The notes under the pieces are model-generated. The model did no database searches. It saw nothing but the letters and a program-made list of their open reading frames with translations, and was not told where the DNA came from. Shown here piece after piece: positions 52,953 through 61,874 of a stretch of 64,000 nucleotides of DNA. This DNA comes from an uncultured Collinsella sp. (GTDB lineage: Bacteria > Actinomycetota > Coriobacteriia > Coriobacteriales > Coriobacteriaceae). The translations under genes were made by a program, and so were the position numbers. The stretch spans positions 62,001-126,000 of the forward strand of contig CABSNK010000002.1 of the NCBI GenBank assembly GCA_902479075.1. The letters are read 5' to 3'. Numbering within the stretch: the stretch's first letter is position 1; each line of letters begins with the position of its first letter.

Positions 52953-55394
52953 TTAGGCGTGGTCGCGCCAGCTGAGGACGCGCTGCTTCATACCCTCGAT
53001 GTCGAGCACGCCTTCGGCGAAGCCTTTGCGCACGAGCTCCTCGGGAACGTACTCGTCGTAGCGGTCAAAATAAGGCACCTCGCCGGGATAGACGAGCTCG
53101 ATGGGGTCGAAGTCCTTCTCGGCCTCGGCGGCGAGCACCTCAAAGAATGTCTCCTCGTCGGCCTTCATCTTAAACTGCATAAAGTACGGGCGTGATGGGT
53201 CGAGTCCGCGAAGGCCCAACTCCGCGGCACATTTAATCTTGAGCATGCGCTCGAGGGCCAAAAAGGCGTAGCTGCCCAGCCAGGGGAAGAGCACCCAGGT
53301 ATCGCCGCCCAGGTTAATGAGCGGTTTAGTTCCCGTGCCCGAAATCTCGGCCGTATGGCGAGCCTGCGCCAAGCGAGCCCGTGCGTTACCCATAAGGTAC
53401 GGATATGCCGCGTGCTCGTTGAGCGCCTTGCGCATACGCTCGAGTACGTGTGTGTTGATGTCACCGGGGCAGTCACCAAAGTAGGCCGGCACACGGCCCT
53501 TGACCTGCGTGGCAAAGACGGTATGACGCTTCCAATCCACTTCCTCGACAATCCAGCAATGACCTGCGATGGCGATGCGCTCACCGGGCGGTGGGGGATT
53601 GACGATTGTGCCCAGCTCGGCCGACTCGCTGCGGACGGTGAACTCCTCGTTTTCCTGGAACACGGCGTAGAACTTAAAGTTGTTAATGATGCGCTCGCCC
53701 GCGAGGCCCACGATGAGCCCACCGCCCTCGGTGACCTGGATGTGGTCAATCTTAATGAGGTGACGCAGCAGTACGCGATAGTCATCGGCCGAGACGCGGT
53801 GGAAATAGCTGAGCGTGAGCACGCGCTGGGCAAGCTCTGCTGGCGTGAGTTCGCCGGTGCTGGCAAGCGTCGACATAGTCTGGTGGTAGAGCAGGCTGTA
53901 GGGGAGCCGATCGAGCTCGGGCGGCTCGACCCACTTTTCCTCGCGATAGAGTTGTACGAGCGCGATGCCCTGCAGGAGCTTCCACGGAATGGTCTCGGGC
54001 ATCATCGTGCGCGGCTCGGGCTCTTCCTCGCGCATGACAAACCACATCTCGGGCGGAAGATCGCGGCGCCCCGTGCGGCCCATTCGCTGCAAAAAGGAGC
54101 TGACGGTAAACGGCGCGTCGATCTGAAACGCACGCTCCAGACGGCCGATATCGATACCGAGTTCCAGCGTAGAGGTGGTGACGGTCGTCTGTGCCTGCTC
54201 CTCGTCGCGCATGAGCTCTTCTGCCGTCTCACGCAGCGATGCCGAAAGATTGCCGTGGTGGATGAGAAAGCGGTCGGGCTCGTGCTGGCTCTCGCAGTAG
54301 CTGCGCAGCATGGAGCACACGGCCTCTGCCTCCTCGCGCGAGTTGGCAAAGACCAGGCACTTGCGCCCGCGGGTGTGTTCGAAGATATAGCCCATGCCGG
54401 GATCGGCGTTTTCGGGCGCGGTGTCGGTGGGGTTGAGAAGCGCCTGCTCGGTCGCTCGTGGGATGTCGACTTCGCCCTCGGGGGCCGAGGAAGTTTGGCG
54501 GTCCTTGGGAGCGGCCTTGCCTCGTGCCCGCTCACGACGTTGACGGCGCTCCTCTTGTGTGAGCTGTCCGCTGTGACGCATGTCTTGGGCGCCGGCAGGC
54601 AGTGCCGCGGATGCCGCCTCGATGCGCTCGCACGCAAGCACTTCGGCCTCTTGAGGACCCGTGCTCTCGAATCCCCGCTGCTGTGCCTGGGGACCCGAGT
54701 TGTAGAAGTGCTCCATGGAGATGCGCCACACGCGGCGCGGTTCCTCAAAGCGGGGGATAACGCAGTTGCGCCCCGTTCCCTGTGAGAGAAAAGCGCCCGT
54801 GCGCTCGGGGTCGCCGATGGTAGCGGAAAGGCCAATGCGACGGGGCTGCACACCGGCCATGCGCGAGAGCCGCTCGATAAGGCAGAGCGTCTGCCCGCCG
54901 CGGTCGCCGCGCATGAGCGAATGGACCTCGTCGATGACCACATAGCGCAGGTCGCAAAACATGCGCGGGATCGCCATGTGCTTATGGATTAAGAGCGCTT
55001 CGAGCGACTCGGGCGTAATCTGCAAGATGCCGCTCGGTTTTTTGATGAGCTTAGCCTTGTGCGATTGCGAGACGTCGCCATGCCAGTGCCAGACGGGGAT
55101 GTCGGCTTCTTCGCATAGGTCATTGAGACGGACGAACTGATCATTGATGAGTGCCTTGAGGGGGCCGATGTAGAGGGCGCCAACGCTTGCGGGCGGGCTC
55201 TCCCAAAACTCGGTCAGGATGGGAAAGAAGGCTGCCTCGGTTTTGCCGGAAGCTGTGGATGCCGTCAGGAGCACATTGTCTTGCGTGTTAAAGATAGCAT
55301 CTGCCGCCGCAACCTGAATGGAGCGCAGGCTCTCCCAATCGTGGGAGTAGATGAAGTCTTGGATAAACGGGGCGTAGCGGTCAAAGGCGTTCAC
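52953..55394 (-). CDS. DEAD/DEAH-box helicase, Lhr/BrxHI-like
   Basis: 813 residues. Superfamily II core: Walker A in TASTASGKTEAAF, IGPLKALINDQF, ITPESLEALL, DEVHSL, LSATIGDPER, then VFANSREEAE, STLELGIDIG and QRMGRTGRR. A charged, presumably disordered insert lies between the two RecA lobes (about 245-320). The long C-terminus (about 480-813) is a family-specific domain with IVNPPPPGERIAIAGHCW. GTG 55394 follows GAGGAGG. It is last in a cassette with a BrxD-like ATPase and a TerB-N protein, suggesting a DNA-processing complex. BREX type 2 systems pair a similar helicase with BrxD. Confidence 0.87.
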   Translation of the reverse strand: MNAFDRYAPFIQDFIYSHDWESLRSIQVAAADAIFNTQDNVLLTASTASGKTEAAFFPILTEFWESPPASVGALYIGPLKALINDQFVRLNDLCEEADIPVWHWHGDVSQSHKAKLIKKPSGILQITPESLEALLIHKHMAIPRMFCDLRYVVIDEVHSLMRGDRGGQTLCLIERLSRMAGVQPRRIGLSATIGDPERTGAFLSQGTGRNCVIPRFEEPRRVWRISMEHFYNSGPQAQQRGFESTGPQEAEVLACERIEAASAALPAGAQDMRHSGQLTQEERRQRRERARGKAAPKDRQTSSAPEGEVDIPRATEQALLNPTDTAPENADPGMGYIFEHTRGRKCLVFANSREEAEAVCSMLRSYCESQHEPDRFLIHHGNLSASLRETAEELMRDEEQAQTTVTTSTLELGIDIGRLERAFQIDAPFTVSSFLQRMGRTGRRDLPPEMWFVMREEEPEPRTMMPETIPWKLLQGIALVQLYREEKWVEPPELDRLPYSLLYHQTMSTLASTGELTPAELAQRVLTLSYFHRVSADDYRVLLRHLIKIDHIQVTEGGGLIVGLAGERIINNFKFYAVFQENEEFTVRSESAELGTIVNPPPPGERIAIAGHCWIVEEVDWKRHTVFATQVKGRVPAYFGDCPGDINTHVLERMRKALNEHAAYPYLMGNARARLAQARHTAEISGTGTKPLINLGGDTWVLFPWLGSYAFLALERMLKIKCAAELGLRGLDPSRPYFMQFKMKADEETFFEVLAAEAEKDFDPIELVYPGEVPYFDRYDEYVPEELVRKGFAEGVLDIEGMKQRVLSWRDHA

Positions 55395-55466
55395 GGGGCC
55401 TCCTCTCAAATACGAACCTCTTAACGCGGTGAGCAGTGGCTTGCCGCATCACTGCCTCGACGTTTG

Positions 55467-55511
55467 CCCAGATAAAACCTGCCAAAATAAACCTGTCCCT
55501 TTTTGGCAGGT
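55467..55511. repeat. Dispersed 45-bp repeat inside the TerB-N/BrxD/helicase operon
   Basis: Identical to 6911-6955 at 44 of 45 positions. Its ACCTGCCAAAA/TTTTTGGCAGGT ends pair, and on the minus strand the hairpin is followed by TTTT, giving terminator-like form. Its last base is the first base of the ATPase gene's stop codon complement, so the element abuts the end of that gene. Confidence 0.85.
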
Positions 55512-56815
55512 TAGATGGTGAATTCGGCGAAGTTACGGTCGCCGCCTGCGGTGTCGGTGTCGCCTGTTGCGGTTGCCGGCGCCAGCGCGTCGCCGCCGAC
55601 GCTTTGCAGCAGCTCTGCCACGTTGGCATCGGGGTTTTGGCATAGGATATCGAGCAGCTCGATAAAGTCGCGAATGACTTCACGCGGCGTCAAATGCGTG
55701 TCGGATCCCACGCGACCGAACTCGATCTTGAGAAAGTCCACCAAGTCGTTCTCGGTAAGCGTGGGCGTCCAGCCAAAGTAGCCGGCATGGATCTGCATGA
55801 GTTTTTCGATCAGCACCAGCAGCTCCTCGTAGGTGAGTGGCTGCAGACGGATGATGGGCGCGAGCATGTCCTTAAGGTCCTCGCGCGCAAAGCGACCCTG
55901 AGCGAGCCGGCTGCGCAGAGCCTCGTAGGAGAACACGCCGCGGCGACGGTCTTCGATGGAGGTTGGCGTGCCGCCCATGATCATGCCCAGGTACTGCGCT
56001 TTGCCCTGGAGCGTGTCGTTGTACATGGTCAGGATTTTCTCGTAGTTGTACTGGCGCGTGATGGCGTTGGGAATCTTATACAGATTCACGAGTTCGTCGA
56101 TGAGCACCAGCATGCCCTTGTAGCCGCTGCAAACCAAAAAACGCGCGATGAGTTTGACGTAGTCGTACCAGTCGTCATCGCTGATGATGGTTGAGGACCC
56201 CAGTTCGGCGCGAGCCTCGCTCTTGGTGCGGTATTCGCCACGGATCCATTTGGTCACGCGGCTCATGGTCTCTTCGTCGCCCTCGGATACGGCCGTGCGA
56301 TAGCGGCGGAGCATGCGGGAGAAGTCGAAGCCGTGGACCATCTCCTCGAGCGGGGCCAGTTGGGCATTGACGACCGACTCTTCGACCTCGGCACACGAGG
56401 CGACCCAGCGATCCAGGATAAGGTTGAGCGCACCGCCCTCGGGGCGCGTTTTAGTCGATATATTGCGGATGAGCTCGCGGTAGGTGGCAAGGCCCTGCCC
56501 CTGACCGCCCTGCAGGCGGCGCTCAGGGGATAGGTCGGCATCGGCGACGACGAATCCCTCGCCCATGGCGTGCGTGCGGATGGTCTGGAGCAAGAAACTT
56601 TTGCCGGCGCCGTAGCGACCGACTAAAAAGCGGAAGCTCGCGCCGCCATCGGCGATGAGACTCAAATCGGTGAGCAGGGCGCGAATCTCGACCTCGCGTC
56701 CCACGGTGATATAGGGAAGCCCGATGCGCGGGACCACGCCGCCCTTGAGCGAGTTTAGGATAACGGCGGCGACGCGTTTGGGTACGCGGGGCGCTGCGGA
56801 TGCGGTGTCACTCAT
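55511..56815 (-). CDS. BrxD/DUF2791-family ATP-binding protein
   Basis: 434-residue P-loop ATPase. Walker A is VGRYGAGKSFLL and Walker B is GMLVLIDELVNLYK; QYNYEKILTMYNDTLQGKAQYLGMIMGGTPTSIED and LRSRLAQGRFA are typical of DUF2791 proteins, called BrxD in BREX systems. A C-terminal low-complexity tail closes it. It starts inside the end of the TerB-N gene (8-base overlap) and is followed by a helicase gene. The three probably form a complex acting on DNA; a defence or repair role is inference, as no BREX methylase, PglZ or BrxC is in the window. Confidence 0.88.
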   Translation of the reverse strand: MSDTASAAPRVPKRVAAVILNSLKGGVVPRIGLPYITVGREVEIRALLTDLSLIADGGASFRFLVGRYGAGKSFLLQTIRTHAMGEGFVVADADLSPERRLQGGQGQGLATYRELIRNISTKTRPEGGALNLILDRWVASCAEVEESVVNAQLAPLEEMVHGFDFSRMLRRYRTAVSEGDEETMSRVTKWIRGEYRTKSEARAELGSSTIISDDDWYDYVKLIARFLVCSGYKGMLVLIDELVNLYKIPNAITRQYNYEKILTMYNDTLQGKAQYLGMIMGGTPTSIEDRRRGVFSYEALRSRLAQGRFAREDLKDMLAPIIRLQPLTYEELLVLIEKLMQIHAGYFGWTPTLTENDLVDFLKIEFGRVGSDTHLTPREVIRDFIELLDILCQNPDANVAELLQSVGGDALAPATATGDTDTAGGDRNFAEFTI

Positions 56816-58568
56816 GGTCTAGGTATCCTCTCACGTCTGCTTCATAATCCTCGATAATCTGCGGTCCTGCCGCTCCAAACTCGATAACGGTGTCACCCAC
56901 CAGGTCAAAGAGCGCCTCGTTGATGCTGTCGACGAGCATATCCTCGCTCTGGCCCGAGTGCGCCACTGCCGATGTCGCTTGCACTGCGTTTTGCTCGAGG
57001 AGCGCGCGAAGGAAGGCATCTGCGGCGGGCGCGAGTTCGGTCGCGGCGTCAGTGGACGCAGCCGCTGCGGGCGGGGGCGTCGGCGCAAGAAGCGGCGCCA
57101 CGACACCAAACTGTTCAGTGGAAATGGTTGGCTCGTCGGCCTCGTCCTGCCCTGCGGCCGTCGTGGCCGGTTCGACAAACGCGTCTGCTGCGGGCTCGGT
57201 TTTCGGCTGCTCGGAGCCCGCCGTATCAACCTCTGCGAGCACATCGTCCTCGCGCTCCTCATCGATCAAAAGCGCCTCACGCGTTTGTGCGGCGGCGCTC
57301 CGAATGTGTCCCAGCTGACTCAAATCGATATCGATCTTGACGGGCTGGTGTGCGGCATCCCACGAAAGCCATGCCACGATCTCGTCATCTATGATCTTGG
57401 CCAGATATTTGGGGACCTTCTCCTCCTTTAGGGGGTGGGTGGGGTCTAGGGCCAGGCGCAGCCGTTGGTCGCAGGCGCGCATCATCTCACCAAGCTTGCT
57501 GCTTTTTTGCCTGCTGCCGTGAATTCGCATGCATTCCCAAAAGCCGTTTTGACAACGGTAAATATGGATGGGGTCCAGACGGTATTCGCAATCCTCGTGG
57601 CGATTAGGCGCAAAGAACACAGCCGAGGCAAACATGGTATAGGGCATGGCCGTCTCCTCCCCAAACAAGCTCGCCACGATACCGCTCTTTCGGTGCGTGT
57701 CATAGTAGCGCGCCATACGGACATACACGGCGCATGCCACGTGGCGTAGGTCGCGATGGTGACTGCGATCGAGCCGTGAGTTATTGAGGTTGTACGTGGA
57801 GAGAGCGTTGATAGCAGCCATGAGTCGCTCCTCGCGCACCTCATCGGGCGGAAGGGGGAGCGTGGGCTCGGAGGTTTTGCGACGCTTAGGGGTCTGGCCG
57901 GACGGTGCCGGCGCTGGTACAAGGTCTCGTGCCGCGCGTCGCAGCTCAATAAGAGCGGTATCGAACATGACGGTTTTAGAGTCGTGAAGCAGCTCGGGGT
58001 TGAGCCCGTGGAAAACGGCGTAATCTTGCAACCACACGCGTGCAAACCGGTCGATGCCGGGCTCGAAGGCACGATAGGCATCCCAAAAGGCCTTGATCTT
58101 GTTAAAACCATCGAGTGGGTCATCTACGCCAATGCCACAGATCAATTCGTAGAGATACAGGAAGGCAAAGGACGTAGACGTTTCCTCGACAGTTCCGCGG
58201 CGCACTTGGGCGCGCCAGGTAAAATAGCCACGCAGCTGCCGATCGCTCATGGCATTGTAGGTGGGAAAGTACGACTTAAAGGTGCCGTTGTAGGGGCAGT
58301 CGTCCTCAAAGTCGGCCATCAGCAGGCCTTGGCGGTAGAAAAGCTCGGCTTCCGAAAGCCAGCGACCCGCGCCGCCTTTGGGGTCATCCTGCCAGCGCGA
58401 TATCTCGCGCATCTTGCGGTACTGGTCGGGGAGGAAGTTCTGCATCTGACGACCAGTTTTGAGAATCGGCTCGTCAGCATAGACTTCGTTTGAGAAGCGA
58501 GCAGACTGATGGGTCCGGGCCTCGGCCATAATGCGCTCGATGAGCATCTTGATGTCCTGGTCGGCCAC
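56808..58568 (-). CDS. TerB-N-domain-like protein
   Basis: 586 residues. The N-terminal half (about 65-215) fits the TerB-N domain: LRGYFTWRAQVRRGTVEETSTSFAFLYLYELICGIG. A helical middle (about 225-450) includes RDLRHVACAVYVRMARYYD and a segment with HPLKEEKVPKYLAKIIDDEIV. An acidic/proline-rich linker leads to a C-terminal helical part (MLVDSINEALFDLVGDTVIEF...IIEDYEADVRGYL) like TerB-C. Start is GTG 58568 behind AGGAGAAG. TerB-N proteins occur beside helicases and ATPases in predicted Ter-linked DNA-processing systems. First gene of the cassette. Confidence 0.78.
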   Translation of the reverse strand: MADQDIKMLIERIMAEARTHQSARFSNEVYADEPILKTGRQMQNFLPDQYRKMREISRWQDDPKGGAGRWLSEAELFYRQGLLMADFEDDCPYNGTFKSYFPTYNAMSDRQLRGYFTWRAQVRRGTVEETSTSFAFLYLYELICGIGVDDPLDGFNKIKAFWDAYRAFEPGIDRFARVWLQDYAVFHGLNPELLHDSKTVMFDTALIELRRAARDLVPAPAPSGQTPKRRKTSEPTLPLPPDEVREERLMAAINALSTYNLNNSRLDRSHHRDLRHVACAVYVRMARYYDTHRKSGIVASLFGEETAMPYTMFASAVFFAPNRHEDCEYRLDPIHIYRCQNGFWECMRIHGSRQKSSKLGEMMRACDQRLRLALDPTHPLKEEKVPKYLAKIIDDEIVAWLSWDAAHQPVKIDIDLSQLGHIRSAAAQTREALLIDEEREDDVLAEVDTAGSEQPKTEPAADAFVEPATTAAGQDEADEPTISTEQFGVVAPLLAPTPPPAAAASTDAATELAPAADAFLRALLEQNAVQATSAVAHSGQSEDMLVDSINEALFDLVGDTVIEFGAAGPQIIEDYEADVRGYLDHE

Positions 58569-58656
58569 CGCTTCTCCTCTCCTAACGCAGCTTCGGTGAC
58601 CTCATATCATAGCACAGCATCAAACAGGTGTTCGAAATACCGCTATGTAGATAGAT

Positions 58657-59373
58657 TTAGAACAGGAGGGCGTAGATGACGGCTATGACAACAGAGGGGA
58701 GCATATTGGCCGTGCGGAAGGTCTGGGGACGGATGAGATTGACGCCGACGCAGAAGATGAGCATAGAGCCCACGAGCGATAGGCTGTCGAGGGCGGCGGC
58801 GGTCATGATGGGGGAGAGCGCGCCGGCAAAGAGCGTGATCGTTCCCTGAAATACGGCAACAGGCAGGGCGGAGAAGATGCAGCCGCGGCCGAGTGAGGCC
58901 GTCATGGTGCAGACGATGATGCAGTCCAGCGCTCCCTTGAGGGCGAGCGTGGACCAGTCGCCGAGCAAGCCGTCTTGGATTGATCCCACGATAGCCATGG
59001 CGCCGATGCAGACGGTCAGCGATGTCGAGACAAAGGCATTGGTGAACTCGTTGTCTCCCTCGCTGCCGGTTTTGCGCTTGAGCCATTCGCCCAGGTTTTC
59101 GATGCCGGCTTCCAGGTTTATGGCCTCGCCGATGAGCGAGCCAAGGGCAAACGAGACGATGAGCATGGTGGTGCCGGTGGTCTCCAGCGCTTTCCCGTCA
59201 ATGACGAGCATCTTTTGCATGGTGCCGCCCAGTCCGATAAACAAAACGCACAGCCCCGACGCCTTCATGAGCGTGTCTTGGATGCGGGGTGTGATAAAGC
59301 GTCCGCCTATAAGGCCCAGCAGTCCGCCCGCAATCAAAAGTGCGACGTTGATGACCGTTCCCAAACCCGGCAT
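58657..59373 (-). CDS. DUF554 membrane protein
   Basis: 238 residues with about seven hydrophobic segments. Family features: MPGLGTVINVALLIAGGLLGLIGGRF at the N-terminus, FIGLGGTM, SFALGSLIGEAINLE, FVSTSLTVCIGAMAIVGSIQDGL and SVIAVIYALLF-type end. DUF554 (YdfK) proteins are predicted transporters of unknown substrate. ATG 59373 is chosen because the family starts at this position and GGGAGG lies just upstream. Monocistronic. Confidence 0.88.
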   Translation of the reverse strand: MPGLGTVINVALLIAGGLLGLIGGRFITPRIQDTLMKASGLCVLFIGLGGTMQKMLVIDGKALETTGTTMLIVSFALGSLIGEAINLEAGIENLGEWLKRKTGSEGDNEFTNAFVSTSLTVCIGAMAIVGSIQDGLLGDWSTLALKGALDCIIVCTMTASLGRGCIFSALPVAVFQGTITLFAGALSPIMTAAALDSLSLVGSMLIFCVGVNLIRPQTFRTANMLPSVVIAVIYALLF

Positions 59374-59491
59374 GAACCCTCCCATATTGATGCCAACCTG
59401 GCAATCGTAGCAGAACGGGCTGCAGGGTGCGTCATGCCTCATCCTATACGTTATATAAGTGGTATTAACGACGGCATTTGGTGCCCAAGCC

Positions 59492-60904
59492 TCAGCCTCC
59501 CATCACGACATAGGGGCTGTAATCGAAGCACAGCGTCATGAGTCGCTGCGGGGACTCAATGGCCGCGGCGATGATATCGGCATCTCGAGCTCGGTCAAAT
59601 CCCACGAGCTCAATTTGATACGAGACGTCTTCCATTTTATGGAGTATCCGGTTATTCAGGAGGTTCTCACCGTCGAATTCCTCGGTTTTGCCTCCGTCCG
59701 AGGTTACGGCATACAGGTGCAGTTTTGCGGTGGTCGCAGGGTCGACGATCGTGAGGTTGTCGATTTGGTTGGCCGTGCCCTTTGCCCCAAGCAAGGTGAG
59801 CAGGGTGGGGGCTACGACCTCGCCCGATGGCAGAAAAACAACTTCGACGGTTTTAGGGAATGCGATAATGGCTGCTTTGCGGACGGGCTTATCGGCAGCG
59901 GTGACCTCAATGCTCGCGGCGTCGACGGTTTCCGTGCGGTCGAGCGCGACCATCATGCAACAATTGCCCTCGTCGATGTCTGCCGGCATGGGACACCCCA
60001 AGTTTTCGCCAGCTTGCGTGCCGCCCACTGCGGCGGCTGTTTCGCTTGGCTCGCTGAAAGTGGCTGAAGGACCGCTCGATGGCGGTGTTATGCCGCCTGG
60101 TGCGCCATTGTCCCCAGGCGCTATTTCACCGCTGCTCTCGCTGGAGTTGCTTGCGATGTCACCTGTCGAGGGGGCGAGTCCGACCGCTCCCGCTCCGCTC
60201 CATTCCATCTCGAGGAGTGCCGGATCGACAAGGACGTGATGCACATCTTGCGTCTGGGTGCTGATGTCGACAGGACCGGGATTTGCCCCTCGCGTCAGGC
60301 TGAGCGATCCGGTCCGCTGTTTGTCCCGAATCTCCTGGCTTTCTGTGTCGCTCGCGTAGAACATCAGGGCGATCTCGCCATTCGCTGTGGCGTCGGTGCC
60401 CACCTTGGTCATTTTAAGCGATGCGGTGAATGAGATGGCGGGCTGCGTGCCATCGGCGCTCGAGGGGACGCAGCCCAGGCATACACCTCCTCCGTCTTCG
60501 AAAAATGTGCTGTCGAAGGCGACCATTGCCCCGTCCGCCGAGTCATCGGACGGGGTGATGTCGAAGCGCAGCTCCACGTCGCAGAAATCGCCATCGGCAT
60601 CAGTTGCAGCTGCGCGCCATGTGCAGATAACGCATCCCGTTAGGGGACCGTCCGCTGTGCTTGAGCGCTCGGTATCCACGACTATCGAGCTGTTCGTGCA
60701 GCGACGGAGGCACCCCGAGGTCGAAATGCTTGCCTGCGCAAGCGAGAAGCGTTGGCGCGCGATGGTGCTCATCTGGTTTGTGGCGAGACAGTTGACGGCA
60801 GGTAAGGGGACGCCCACGGCGGGTGTTGCTAGAGCGGCGACGGACATGCCGGTGGCAAGCGCACTGCAGAGCGCGGCAACGGGCAAAAGGTTCTTTGATG
60901 CCAT
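59492..60904 (-). CDS. Secreted cysteine-rich protein, unknown
   Basis: 470 residues with a signal peptide (cleavage after about residue 25, SVAALATPAVG). It contains about 14 cysteines, several in pairs (CLRRC, CVIC, CLGC, CC), unusual for a Gram-positive extracellular protein and suggesting disulfides or metal binding. A Ser/Gly/Pro-rich middle (about 245-295) links two globular parts; the second (about 300-470) is predicted beta-rich. No sorting signal or membrane anchor is visible. AAGGAG precedes ATG 60904. Last gene of a five-gene operon of secreted and membrane proteins. No family recognised. Confidence 0.75.
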   Translation of the reverse strand: MASKNLLPVAALCSALATGMSVAALATPAVGVPLPAVNCLATNQMSTIARQRFSLAQASISTSGCLRRCTNSSIVVDTERSSTADGPLTGCVICTWRAAATDADGDFCDVELRFDITPSDDSADGAMVAFDSTFFEDGGGVCLGCVPSSADGTQPAISFTASLKMTKVGTDATANGEIALMFYASDTESQEIRDKQRTGSLSLTRGANPGPVDISTQTQDVHHVLVDPALLEMEWSGAGAVGLAPSTGDIASNSSESSGEIAPGDNGAPGGITPPSSGPSATFSEPSETAAAVGGTQAGENLGCPMPADIDEGNCCMMVALDRTETVDAASIEVTAADKPVRKAAIIAFPKTVEVVFLPSGEVVAPTLLTLLGAKGTANQIDNLTIVDPATTAKLHLYAVTSDGGKTEEFDGENLLNNRILHKMEDVSYQIELVGFDRARDADIIAAAIESPQRLMTLCFDYSPYVVMGG

Positions 60905-60945
60905 GGGTTCTCCTTACCTGTTCTGGACGGTCTCGATTTTCGCGG

Positions 60946-61203
60946 CTACTGGCTGCGTTTGATGCGCAGGCCAAGGCCGATGGCGCTTGCGCCTGCCGCG
61001 GCGATTCCTGCTGCCAGGAGCTGTTGCGTGTCGCCCGTTTGCGCGAGGGGCTCATGTTGGCCACTGCGTTCGAGCTCCGATAGATCTACGGTCACTTGCG
61101 TGGCAGCCTGCGCTTGCTCTTGTTGGGCAAAGGCGGCGATTGGGGCAAACGTTACAACGCCGATGATGACGGCAAGGACAATCGCCTTAGGCCGTGTGCG
61201 CAC
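60946..61203 (-). CDS. Mini cell-wall-anchored protein with LAQTGD signal
   Basis: 85 residues: signal peptide (to about residue 26, FAPIAAFAQQ), a mature stretch of only about 25 residues (QVTVDLSELERSGQHEP), then LAQTGD, a hydrophobic segment and a basic tail (RIKRSQ). The sorting motif has Ala in place of the Pro of LPxTG, as in the beta-helical protein at 12480-14249. The GTG at 61203 overlaps the end of the upstream gene by 17 bases, so translation is probably coupled. No other function can be read. Confidence 0.75.
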   Translation of the reverse strand: MRTRPKAIVLAVIIGVVTFAPIAAFAQQEQAQAATQVTVDLSELERSGQHEPLAQTGDTQQLLAAGIAAAGASAIGLGLRIKRSQ

Positions 61204-61786
61204 CGGGCTCGACCGTCCACGTAATGCTTGCGACCTGGTCGCCCTCGCCAGTCACATGGAAGATGTCTCGCGTGACGCGGGCGACATTGCCGCTCGTCTT
61301 GAGCTTAATCTTGTCCGTACCATTGGCGATGCCCTGGTAGCCCATGTCGAAGGATGCATTTTTGGAAAGGTCGAGGCCCGCTTCCTGCGTCGCGGCGTGA
61401 GCGTCTTGGAGTGCCTTGTCCGGACCAACCTTAAAATCGATGGAGTTCTGGGCGGTTCCCGTCTTGGCGTCGGCGACGATGCTCCAGGAGTTCTTGGCGC
61501 CGATCTTCATGTTGGTAACGTGGATGCCATAGGCCGAAAGATTGTCGATGGTGGTTGTATTCTCGGAAGGGCCCTGAAGCGTGCCATCGGCCTTGGCGAC
61601 AAATGGGATGACGGTCGGGGCTTTGAACTTGATGTTGTCGATTTGGGTCCTGATAGTCACGTTGGTGGTTCCAGTGCGTCCCTCCGCCAGGGCGGGGGTC
61701 GGCGCGGCACCCATTGAAAGTGCAAGCATCAGCCCCGCGCCCACGACGAGCGCCCTGGTCCCGCTCAAGTTCCCGGTGATGTCCAT
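61187..61786 (-). CDS. Secreted beta-rich surface protein
   Basis: 199 residues. A signal peptide (to about residue 35, ALSMGAAPTPALAE) precedes a predicted beta-sandwich (TNVTIRTQIDNIKFKAPTVIPFVAKADGTLQG, TTTIDNLSAYGIHVTNMKI) ending in ITWTVEP. The overall look resembles WxL-like or TasA-like surface domains, but no family can be claimed. AAAGGA lies seven bases before ATG 61786. It may be the structural subunit of the operon's product. Confidence 0.72.
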   Translation of the reverse strand: MDITGNLSGTRALVVGAGLMLALSMGAAPTPALAEGRTGTTNVTIRTQIDNIKFKAPTVIPFVAKADGTLQGPSENTTTIDNLSAYGIHVTNMKIGAKNSWSIVADAKTGTAQNSIDFKVGPDKALQDAHAATQEAGLDLSKNASFDMGYQGIANGTDKIKLKTSGNVARVTRDIFHVTGEGDQVASITWTVEPGAHTA

Positions 61787-61874
61787 AATCGTTCCTTTCT
61801 ATTCGTCACGGACCGTTTCCGTGATGGTCAGACGAAAGCGGCGTGGGTGCGCGTTTTCGCAACGGGTGGCAGAT

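Noticed and set aside
53355..54785. 476-codon plus-strand frame opposite the helicase gene
   Set aside because: High-GC antisense artefact; the minus-strand helicase motifs are complete.
52953..58568. Complete BREX system
   Set aside because: No PglX methylase, PglZ, BrxC/PglY or BrxB-like gene is present in the flanks visible here.
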